This document shows, piece after piece, positions 31,987-40,630 of a DNA stretch of 64,000 bases; within the stretch, counting starts at the first letter, position 1; every line of letters starts with the position of its first letter. Below the pieces are notes generated by a model. The model had not been told where the DNA came from and did not search any database. It saw nothing but the letters and a program-made list of their open reading frames with translations. Source of the stretch: Plasmodiophora brassicae (Eukaryota > Endomyxa > Phytomyxea > Plasmodiophorida > Plasmodiophoridae); NCBI GenBank assembly GCA_039704465.1, contig JASFAU010000002.1:868001-932000 (forward strand), read 5' to 3'. The translations under genes were made by a program, and so were the position numbers.

Positions 31987-32335
31987 AACGCCTCGTCGGT
32001 GTCAGACGCGCTCAAAAAACAAGATAGTGCTTCGTTGCGACCAACCGACACAGTGTCAGTGCCACGCCCGCGTAACGCCACGTGCCCGGCCTTGACAGGG
32101 TGGCGACGCGACAGGTGACGTATCCCGGCAGGTGTGCGAATCCACACTTGTGGCCGGCGGGTACGCCCTCCATCCTCACAGTCACATTGTTGCGACAGCC
32201 AGAATGAATGGCGAGGCAGAACATACGTCGCGTCGACTATTTGACAATGGCCTGTTCGTTCATTTCTGTACCAGTGACGACTATCGCATGTTGCACTGAA
32301 GATGCAGATTAGGTTATGGCGCTGCAAGTCCGTCC
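31987..32335. other. Upstream region of isocitrate lyase
   Basis: 349 bp between the isocitrate lyase start and the stop of the SUZ-domain gene, both on the minus strand. No gene is seen. It is expected to hold the isocitrate lyase promoter; I cannot identify regulatory sites. Confidence 0.4.
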
Positions 32336-32884
32336 CTATGGCTGTCTTCGTAACGCGTCGGGAAATTCGCTCTCGTACGTCTTAGCGGGGACGTGCTGTC
32401 GACTGTCGTTGGCGGCAACAATGCCGAATCCAGGATCGAACCGTCGCGTATAACGGCCAACGTCGCGGTCGTAGTCGGCCATGTCGTCGATCACAGGAGG
32501 CCGAGGTCCAGGGGAGCTAAGCGGCATTGTAGAGCGGGCAGGCTGCTGATGTCCGTTGGATGTCGCTCTCGACGACCTGAATATATCGGCTCTCGCCTTG
32601 TCGTACTGCTCCTGCTTCGCCGCGGCATCCAATCGAGAGAGAATCGGCCCAGGTATAGCATTTTCGGGCGACTGGGATGGAGGCGTGTCTGTCGGCCGGC
32701 GAAGGAGCTGGACCGCAGGCGGTTGCCGGACTGGAGGCGGACAAGCGTGAGCGTCCTGGCGGACAACCCGTGCTGGGGGTGGCGGAGGCGCTGCCGGTCC
32801 TCGTCTCTGCACGGGGACCTGGACCTGCTCCTCCCCATCGTCAGCGTCATCCTCCCAGGAGTCGGGGATGGGTCGGGTCGCCAT
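32336..32884 (-). CDS. SUZ domain-containing protein (SUZRD1-like)
   Basis: 182 residues, single exon from ATG 32884. The N-terminus RPIPDSWEDDADDGEEQ resembles the ESWEEAADSGE start of animal SUZ-domain protein 1 (SUZRD1). A proline-rich linker (PPPPPARVV) follows. The SUZ motif appears as IPGPILSRLDAAAKQEQ followed by YDKARADIFRS, with the Tyr and ARxxIF pattern of this RNA-binding motif. The C-terminus contains RRFDPGFGIVAAN. SUZ domains bind RNA and are found in cytoplasmic mRNA regulators, so a role in mRNA binding or translation is inferred. An upstream open extension rich in Cys and Phe is not protein-like and is excluded. Confidence 0.7.
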   Translation of the reverse strand: MATRPIPDSWEDDADDGEEQVQVPVQRRGPAAPPPPPARVVRQDAHACPPPVRQPPAVQLLRRPTDTPPSQSPENAIPGPILSRLDAAAKQEQYDKARADIFRSSRATSNGHQQPARSTMPLSSPGPRPPVIDDMADYDRDVGRYTRRFDPGFGIVAANDSRQHVPAKTYESEFPDALRRQP

Positions 32885-33088
32885 GCAGAATGACGGCTTC
32901 TCGCAGATTGGGCCGCCGCCCGCCGGTCCCCCGACAAAAATAACCTGCGGCGGGAATCGGAATCTTCTGCAAGCGAGACAAGCGGGTTGGCCAGAGAGGA
33001 CCGTACAGCGCTTCGTACAACGATGTGCATTACCGTAGCATAAATAGGTACTGTATATAGTTTCTGGATCCACAATGAGTCGAACGAT

Positions 33089-34215
33089 CTACGTGGGCTG
33101 AACAGAAGGTTCTGCATCGGATTGCATTTCAAGAGCGTCATCGATCAGCGAGCGCCGTGGCGGGTCCGCAACGATGCGCTCGATGTTCGCGTCAGCGATC
33201 TGCTCCAGAGCGGGCTGCGTGATGACCCGATTGTTCTTCAGGATAATTCGTGCGAGGGTTGCGTTCTCTTTGCAGGTCTCAATGGCAGCAAGCGCACCTT
33301 GGTCGCCAATTTGTGCGAACGACACAGCTAGATGTCGCAGAACATTGTTGCCAGTGCAGCATGCCTGACCCGTTGCTGGGATCTTCCCTCGAGGCAGGAA
33401 TTTCTTTGCGTTCTTGACTTCGGCAGGTTCCAGAGGAAAGGGCCGCATTGCCGCAAGGATGGCGACGAGGCCTGCATCGCCAACAGGGTTGTGCGACAAG
33501 CTAACGGATTGCAACGTGCGATCGCCCCTCAGTAGAAGCCCAACTTGTGTCGCTGTGTCCGGCCCAAGCAGGTTCGTGCTGAGATTTAACGCCGCAAGCT
33601 GTCCACCCTCGCCAACTGCGTCAAGAATAGGACGGGCGGCGGCATCGGTCAGCTGATTGCCTCGGAGCGTCAGGATCTTCAAAGGCGATTTGGGCCCGAC
33701 CAACGATGCGAAAGCAGCGCCCGCGTCGCCCTCGGACTTCAACGGGTTCCAGTCAATATGGAGCCTCGTAATCGCGCATGATGGTCGGCATATCGTCGCT
33801 GACAGCAACCGAAGTACTTCGCACGATAAACCTAGCAACGCATGCAGATAAATGGGCACGCATACGTATTATGTCACAAGCGAGTCGTCATACCGGCATT
33901 CCAAAAGTGCACGGTCGTCAGCGTGGTATTGGCGGGAAGGCAAAGAGAAAGCGCACGTGCGGTTCCAAGATCCAGTGCAAATCCAAACACTTCAAGAATA
34001 TTCGCATGGACGGCCAGTCGCGGGTGTGGAGCGACTCCAAGCTGCCGGCAAGCGGCTGGATAGTCTGCCAGGAAGTCACCGGATGACGTATCGGGGTTCG
34101 GCGGTTGATCGACGTCGATAGGGGTCGACCCGCTCGGATTCAGCGTTAGAAGCCGGGCACGTTCAATGTCCGTGTTGACCGCAGCCGACCACGTCGGCGC
34201 CGCCGCTGCCATCAT
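33089..34215 (-). CDS. Leucine-rich-repeat protein of the ribonuclease-inhibitor type
   Basis: Exons 34215-33894 and 33831-33089 join across a 62-nt intron to give 354 residues. The N-terminal 75 residues are polar. Repeats of about 28 residues follow: NTTLTTVHFWNAGLS, then ITRLHIDWNPLKSEG, then LKILTLRGNQLTDAA, LAALNLSTNLLGPDT, LQSVSLSHNPVGDAG, a longer insert, LRHLAVSFAQIGDQG, and LARIILKNNRVI. The LxxLxLxxN-x-(I/L)-x-D-x-G pattern is that of RNI-like repeats, which form a protein-binding horseshoe. There are no membrane or signal segments and no NACHT or F-box domain. Similar orphan RNI proteins are common in protists, often cilium-associated, but the partner here is unknown. The start has two adjacent ATGs at 34215 and 34212. 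Confidence 0.8.
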
Positions 34216-34692
34216 TAATCACGATCGACCCCTTTGGATTGGACTGTACTCGTACAGTGGTAGGTCGACCGAGACCGTCGGCAGAGCCGAGTCGGCAACA
34301 CGTGCGACGTGCTTTGCGCCAACAAAGGAGATCTATTTGAGGACCGCCCATCCTTGGCATTGACCCGCACGGCGGGCGGTGGCCCCATTGGCTGACTACA
34401 GCGGTTGAGAGGCGACGTGCGCTGGCGACGTCGTTGGCCGGTGAGCCGCGACATAAATAGCGAGCCGCCCAGTGGGCGGACACTGCGGAACGCGCGCTGC
34501 GGCGGGGAGCTCTATTCCCGTAGGGCGCTGGGCGATGGATGACGACGCCTTCGGGTATTGTACTAGTACAATGGGAGGCTAACTTATGCGGATAGCATTT
34601 GTTCGTTCTGAGTCCTCTACCGTAATAGGACTGCTAGGAAAAAGATTGGTGAGTACAAAGTGACGATGTCGATCTTTACAGCACCATAATGA
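34216..34692. other. Intergenic region with a 16-bp perfect palindrome
   Basis: 477 bp between the LRR gene start and the Rpn10 stop. A perfect inverted repeat, ATTGTACTAGTACAAT, lies at 34557-34572. No gene or RNA structure is otherwise apparent. Short open frames on both strands (for example 34163-34483 minus) have no protein-like features. Confidence 0.45.
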
Positions 34693-35973
34693 TCATTTCT
34701 TCGGTTGCTGGGAACCCTTGTTTGCATTGTTCTTGTCTTTAGGTTGTTGTTGCTGCTGGTTCTGCTGGCCACTGGGCGAATTCATGCTGTTCAAGATATC
34801 GTCAACATTCAGGTTAGCTTGATCAGCTTCAGGCAAGGTCCCGATAAGGCTTTGAAGGAATTGAGGATCTGAAAGGGCTTGCTGAACTGCGGCACCATCA
34901 TCGGTCCCAGACTTGTTCGCATCGGTCATTTCAGCATCGCCTGCTGCCATCGACATCGCAATCGCTTGAGCAATCATCGCTTCTTCATCGTCTTCAACGG
35001 CCATAGCGTCAGCAGCAGCAGGAGCCCCAGACGCTCCTTCAGGAGCAGCAGCAGCAGACTGAGCGGCAACGCGCTGGCGCTCTTCTTCGAGAGACATCCG
35101 AATTGCCATGGCGAGTTCAGGATCCATTCCGGCCTCATCGAATGCCCCGGGTGGAAGACCGGCCCCAGGGCCTTCCGTCACAATAGCCGAGACGATCATG
35201 TCAGACAGATTGTGAGGGCCAGGTGGAACATTGACCAGGTGAGACGTATCCGACGAGTTGACCGATGCAAGAAACGCGTCAAGAATTTCACGATTGTCGT
35301 TCTCGTTGTTCTCCGAGCCAAAGTTAACAACATCAACGGACACGTTGTTCTTCTTCAACTGCTTGCCCAACTTAACCAAGTCCTTCGATGATGCGCCAAT
35401 CTGTTAGAGATGTCAGAATCGATGGACTATAACAGAAATGCAGACGGTGTATGAACTAGGGTAATCGTGAACGAAATACGAAAACCAGTTAGCATGTTCA
35501 CCTACAGGACTCCCGACAAACATAACGATGCGCTGCCGCTGGTTCTTGTTTGGCCTGTTTTTCAGGCAAAGCTGAGCGGTCTTCAGGCCGGCAACAAAGT
35601 TCGATTGGCCACCAATTTTGATTGATTTAACGCACGACATTATCAGGCCAAGATCTCGGCACGGAGTCGCAAGGACGTCAATGCTACAATCAGGCGATTA
35701 GTGGATCGGTACCCCTTCCACCAATGAATAAAATACCGTTTTCCAGCCATGGTGAGCACTCCAACTGCGTTTTCCTCGTTCGCCTGTGTCTTGACGCCGC
35801 CCAGATAATTGACCGCCTCCGCTTGGGCAGACATCCTCGTCGGTGGATAGTCCCCATTGCGCATCCACGCTGAATTATCGATACTACACGCCATGCACGC
35901 TTGTCAGTATCGCAAGGAGTCGTGCTGCCGATAGATGCGACCCGCACCAGATGACGACGGCTTCGAGCACCAT
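34693..35973 (-). CDS. RPN10: 26S proteasome ubiquitin receptor Rpn10/PSMD4
   Basis: Binds polyubiquitin at the proteasome lid-base interface. Exons 35973-35948, 35883-35737, 35683-35506 and 35400-34693 give 352 residues; introns are 64, 53 and 105 nt. The first exon is only 26 nt and encodes MVLEAVVI. Splicing it to 35883 recreates the invariant Rpn10 start and its VWA metal site (CIDNSAWMRNGDYPPTR). The VWA domain continues with ENAVGVLTMAGK and RIVMFVGSPIG, then VDVVNFGSE and VNVPPGPHNLSD. Two ubiquitin-interacting motifs follow: DPELAMAIRMSLEEER and EEAMIAQAIAMSMAAGD. The C-terminus has a Gln run and a Lys-rich end. The 105-nt third intron is the longest I infer in the window. Confidence 0.95.
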
Positions 35974-36159
35974 CTTCGTCCAACCGAAGGTCGCGGACTT
36001 TTGAATACAAAATTTATGTGGCCAGTGGAAAATTCAGCTTCCCGTCAGATTCTCGCCACTCAACTGACACGGGTTGCTGCACCACATGTATATGTGCATA
36101 AAACATCTACTCCAACGAACGCGGATCACGAGACGCATTGCAAATCGTATTCAAACGGT

Positions 36160-36807
36160 TCATTGCGTTTTCTTACGCTGCTCGCCCAACATGGAGTCGT
36201 AGTCCGCCAGCTGACTACGAAGCGATTTGTTCAGTTCGGTGAGCCGCTTGACCTCCAGTTCGTTGTCAGCCTTCAACCGTTCCAGGTCATCGATCCGATC
36301 TTGCGCGTCCCGTAGCTGCGCTTGACACGCTTGAAGTTGCTGCGCGGCTGGACGCTGAGCGGCGCTGTCCCGACGCGATGACCGAAGCTGAGATGCCAGG
36401 GTCGATTTTTCGTTCAATAACGCAGCATATGCAGCCTTCGACTGACGAAGAGACCGGTTCAGCGCTTGCTCTGCTCGACGTCGATTGTCGGCTTCATGTG
36501 CCACAGCTAGCGAAAAATATGTAGCAGTCAACGCGAGAACGATATCCAGCAGGTACGACAGAGATCCCAGGTTTCGAAGTATATGAAGCAGAACGACTAT
36601 CAGCAAGATGGTGATGACTGCTTGGGACACCAGGCGAGCCGAATGCCTCCCGACTGCGTAGATAGCATGAGCGAATGCCCCAATCGACCATAACGAGGCT
36701 CTCGTACATGCAGTTACCGATGCTGCCCATACCGTCTGCCCCAGCCGTCGGGTCCATGGGTGAACGACGGCGACGACGACGACTAACAGGACCTTGGCCA
36801 CGTCCAT
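36160..36807 (-). CDS. BAP31-like ER membrane protein with a dilysine retrieval motif
   Basis: 215 residues, single exon from ATG 36807. Three hydrophobic segments lie in the first 110 residues (VAKVLLVVVVAVV; a middle one near residues 28-50; AVITILLIVVLLHIL to LDIVLALTATYFSLAV). A long coiled coil fills residues 110-205 (RIDDLERLKADNELEVKRL). The very C-terminus reads RKKTQ, so Lys occupies positions -3 and -4, a COPI-dependent ER retrieval signal. Three helices, a cytosolic coiled coil containing a YDSML segment and a terminal KKxx are the layout of BAP31/Yet family ER chaperones that guide membrane-protein export. Sequence identity to BAP31 is weak, so the assignment rests on architecture. 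Confidence 0.65.
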   Translation of the reverse strand: MDVAKVLLVVVVAVVHPWTRRLGQTVWAASVTACTRASLWSIGAFAHAIYAVGRHSARLVSQAVITILLIVVLLHILRNLGSLSYLLDIVLALTATYFSLAVAHEADNRRRAEQALNRSLRQSKAAYAALLNEKSTLASQLRSSRRDSAAQRPAAQQLQACQAQLRDAQDRIDDLERLKADNELEVKRLTELNKSLRSQLADYDSMLGEQRKKTQ

Positions 36808-37619
36808 CGTCGAGGCCTGATTGCGTAGCTGCAGTGCTCCGCTGCAACTAGGTACTCCGGGACACGCTTGCCGTCTATCCTGAAATTGCGGTAAGTGCCA
36901 CTTCCGAGTGTTCGGGACCAGCCGATATAGACACAAGCGACCGATGGCTACATACTGTTTCGATTATTCAATAATCGGAGCCAACTACCGTTTGCTGTCG
37001 CTGAACGCAGAAGTCCGTTGCTCCTCCCGATGGGTACACGTGTGCCCTTCCAGCCCGATCGCTATGCGACGCCTGCCGCCCTTCCAATCGATGCGCCGCT
37101 GCATTCGTCATCGTATGATACGGTCGTTGTACGCCGCCTGGCGCTACTCGACGCGTAGTTCTCCACGGCCGGACACCGATCTCGTCAATTGGTTCGCGAT
37201 CCTCGTCTCGACATCCTATAATCTCGGCAAGAATTTCTCCAGATGCCTCGAGGTCTGCGTTTCGAGCAAATATCGATCTGTGAAATCGTCGAAATCCCGA
37301 CCGATTGAAAATGCTGCCGGAAGGTTTGGGGGACTGTAAATTGCAGCTGCTATAAATATACCTGCTTGCTGAGAAGAAGCATCCCTCGCTCTTGCGCGGA
37401 CATGACACGTGAGAGTCGGGGCGGCTGCGCCAGTCCCGTCTATAACTGGCAGTTCTGGAAGCGAGTCTATAAACCGTCTCCTGGCACTGGAGACCGGTCT
37501 CTAGCCTAGGTTGATCCCGTTGACTGGCGAGCGGGCGAGTCGTTGGCGCCAGGCGGGACGGCCTATTTGGAGCCGTACGCAACCGTCCCTAGGGCATCTG
37601 CGCCCTAGGCTATCGCACG
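36808..37619. other. 812-bp gap between BAP31-like and PKA genes
   Basis: This is the longest gene-free stretch in the window. A TATAAATATA sequence sits at 37350-37359, 261 bp before the PKA ATG, in plus orientation. An open minus-strand frame (36968-37582) contains one protein-like patch around ASGEILAEIIGCRDEDREPI but no domain and no credible start. A plus-strand frame (36908-37339) is equally featureless. I do not call a gene. Confidence 0.45.
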
Positions 37620-38857
37620 ATGTCGTTTCTGTTCAAGCCCAAACGCAGGCGCAATAATTCCGGGACGAGCGAGGACGCCGACCTAAACTTGTCGCCCGAG
37701 GTTAGGCTGGCCCGCTCGGTCGGAAACTTTTCGCTGATGGGTCTAGCAGACCACGAAAATTCGGGAATACCTCGCCAGCCGGGAGAACCTGTCGTTAAGC
37801 ACATTCACGATTGGGGCAACGCTCGGCACTGGGACGTTTGGGCGGGTGCGCCTTGCGACCATTGCCATCGATGGCAAGCCAAAGTATGGTAATCGTCTGT
37901 CTTGCAGTGCCAGCGTGTTGGTTCAGCTAGCCCCAGGTATATGGCGTTGAAGATGCTGAAGAAGACAGAGATCATCCGGTTAAAGCAGGTCGAACACATT
38001 AAGGATGAGAAGAGGATTCTGAGCGCAATATGCCATCCATTTATCGTTAACTTTTTCGGGTCGTTCCAAGACGAAGTCAGTGAGACGTCGGATCCGGTGT
38101 AAGGAAGTTTTCGCTGAATATCTTTGCTCTGTAGAAAAGGCTGTATATGATCATGGAATATGTCATCGGCGGCGAGCTGTTCTCGCAGCTACGGCGTGCT
38201 CGGCGCTTTACGAACGATGCATCTCGGTTCTATGCTGTCGAAATCGTTCTCGCATTAGAGTTCTGCCACGAGCGCAACATCGTCTACCGAGATCTGAAGC
38301 CTGAGAACATTCTTATTGACAAGGAGGGTCACGTCAAAATTACCGATTTCGGGTTCGCAAAGTTCGTTGAAGACCGGACGTGGACCCTGTGTGGCACGCC
38401 CGAGTACCTAGCCCCAGAGATTATCCAGAGCAAAGGCCATGGTAAAGCCGTTGACTGGTGGGCGCTTGGCGTGCTCATCTTTGAGATGTGTGCCGGGTAT
38501 CCACCGTTCTACGACGAGAACCCGTTCGGCATCTACCAGAAGATCCTGGATGGAACCATTGACTTCCCGAAGCATTTCGACCCCAACGCGAAAGACCTCG
38601 TCAGGCGGCTGCTGACTGCTGATCGCACGAAGAGATACGGTTGCCTGAAGAATGGTGTCGACGATATCAAGGAGCATCGGTGGTTCAAAGGCATCGACTG
38701 GGATGCGGCTCTGCAGCGTAAGCTAACCCCTCCATTCATTCCAACGGCCATGTCAGAGAACGATACGACGAACTTCGACAAGTATCCCGACTCCGTCGAA
38801 AGAGGGCACCCCCCAGAGATCTCCGCCGCAGACGCCGCCCTGTTCGAGGCGTTCTGA
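37620..38857 (+). CDS. PKAC: cAMP-dependent protein kinase catalytic subunit (PKA-C type AGC kinase)
   Basis: Exons 37620-37700, 37750-37883, 37937-38075 and 38135-38857 give 358 residues; introns are 49, 53 and 59 nt. The first acceptor could also be 3 nt earlier. The kinase domain starts [15 protein letters not shown] (glycine loop). The ATP-binding Lys follows in YMALKMLKK, the catalytic loop is YRDLKPEN, then come ITDFGFAK and the activation loop [13 protein letters not shown], whose Thr is the site phosphorylated in active [16 protein letters not shown] and the C-tail motif ending FEAF complete it. The terminal Phe-x-x-Phe, with nothing after it, is the PKA-type hydrophobic motif that docks in the PIF pocket. 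Other AGC kinases end with a phosphorylatable residue, so PKA is the best assignment. No regulatory subunit gene is in the window. Confidence 0.93.
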
Positions 38858-39115
38858 TCAGCCTTGACATCGACTACTATATGTAAACAATGCTAGCGCA
38901 ACATGAGAAACCTGACGTTTGAATATGTATCACGATGCTGTCCTTGGATAGGTCCTTTTCTAGAGCGTATTCGAAGGCGCTCCTGCAATTATCGCTGTTC
39001 TCCTTCGTCAGACTTCGGCGGCCTGGCTGAGTCAACCAACGGCGGTTCCTCGTCGCATTGACTGGTGTCGACGTTCCCGTTAGGTCCGTGACCTGCATTA
39101 ACGTGTCAGGGCCCA

Positions 39116-40200
39116 ATGCCAATAGGCTGCTGGCCCATTGCGACGGCTATTACAGCCTGTCAACACCTACCTGACGACACCGACGATCTTATCCAATTAT
39201 CCATATCGCTTCCATCGGTGTCGGCACCAACAAACACCATGAAGGTATGGGCGACAAGGGGTGCGGCCCAGGAGGCAAACGGTATCGTATGCCAACGTCA
39301 CTCGCCACATCGTTCAGCACTGCCGGGAACAATAGCAACCGCGCCCACCTCTTGTGTGGTCTGGGAACAACAGAAACCGGCATCGTCCTTCGTAACGCTT
39401 CCTTTTTCAAGCATACCTGGTACGCTCTACCGTCGACACATACTGTGGTGGAACGAGTAGAACAACGTGTCGCAGCGTGAAACGGGTTGTTGCACTCGCT
39501 GGACCTCGACACGCTCGAATGGTCAGCGGTCCACACAGACGGACCATGTTCTTCCCCGATGCACGTCCCATTCGGCGTCCATTGGTCCCCACATTGCTTC
39601 GAATGATCGATTTGGTGGGCACCGGGTCCCCACTCCGGCCACATAAACCTGAACGATTCGTACGTCTTGGGTGAATAATCGCGTTTGTGATGGCAGGTGG
39701 CATTGCGCGGTGATGTGATACGGCCGAGGGCGCCGCTATGTACGCTGGACCTGACAACAAATGGACGAGATTGTAATGGACAGGCACCGAATCGTGCGGC
39801 AGGTTCGCTCGTCCCGATTTGCATCGAAGGCCTTCGGCAGGGCATGCAGGGATCCAGACGCGATTTAATGATCTTCATAAAGTCGAGTCTGGTGGGACCT
39901 GATTCCTGCGGCCGCGCTTGCCGTCTGAGCGTCCGATTGCCAATGACTGATAGGCAGCGGCGCCATGGCCGGTTTTCACTCCAGCAGCGAAACATGATGC
40001 CTATCGAGTATCGACCCCGGTGTCAGGGGCAGGGCGCGCCTACGGTTGTCTGCGATGATCGGCTGCTGAACTCCCTAGAGGATCTGTGGTGCCATACCGT
40101 CGTAGGCGTCCCGATGACCAGCAACGATACGTCGATGGGTGACAGCAGCCGCCGTGCACGCTTCCGAAGCGCCCCTGTCACACGTACACAGCAGCGGTGC
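39116..40200 (+). pseudogene. Decayed tandem copy of the LZTR1-like kelch gene
   Basis: Plus-strand sequence here aligns, with many stops and frameshifts, to the 5' half of the intact gene at 40631. Matches appear in the same order: IATAITACQHLPDDTDDLI against IASPILSGDADGLI; GDKGCGPGGKRYRMPTS against DDEDGGPGRKRSRLSPS; APTSCVVWEQQKPASSFV against APISCPVWEELHSRSSFV; HSLDLDTLEWSAV against YSLDLDTLEWTEV; HINLNDSYVLG against HTNLNDLYVLD. Stops occur after about residue 115 and again after the SYVLG block, and the frame shifts at least twice. Similarity fades beyond about 39850, and the 3' limit given (about 40200) is a guess. The kelch half is represented; I see no BTB part. It lies upstream in the same orientation, as expected for a tandem duplication that decayed. 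Confidence 0.75.
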
Positions 40201-40630
40201 ATGAACGCGAGGTAACGGTCGTGACCCCACTCTTCATTGGACGCATGTACTGTCTGACATCAGCGATACCCTATTCGGGCACACGATCCCATGGGGTACG
40301 CCCCGGTGCGATATTGCCTATCCGCAAAGCGCTCCCGCCCGCAATCATCACCGTCGGGGCGGCGAGCCGGGCGTGAACCCGCAGGAGCGGCCCAATTCAG
40401 GCTGCTCCGGAATCGGCAGCCGGAACGCGAACGTGGCCCGGCCCCAGGGGGCTGCTGCTGTTGCCTTTTGCGTTCGCCCGTTTCACCACAGCCTATCCGG
40501 GGCGCGGGTCGATCCGCCTGGATTCTCGAACGGGGTGGTGGTCGCAGGCAGGAGGCACCGATCGCGCTACCCGTCTCACTCGGTTGGCGCCTGCGCCCGC
40601 CTGGCCGGACCGGATCGCCCGTCCGCACCG
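40201..40630. other. Upstream region of the LZTR1-like gene
   Basis: 430 bp. The frame of the downstream gene is open back to 40373 but the upstream part is Arg/Pro-rich and lacks conservation with the decayed copy, whose similarity begins near the ATG used here. I regard it as promoter and leader. Confidence 0.4.

Noticed and set aside
36968..37582. 204-codon minus-strand frame between BAP31-like and PKA genes
   Set aside because: One protein-like patch but no recognisable start, family or splice partners; kept only as a note on the gap.
39189..39995. 268-codon minus-strand frame over the decayed kelch copy
   Set aside because: It is open only because the plus-strand relic happens to lack minus-strand stops; the plus-strand alignment to the intact kelch gene explains the sequence.
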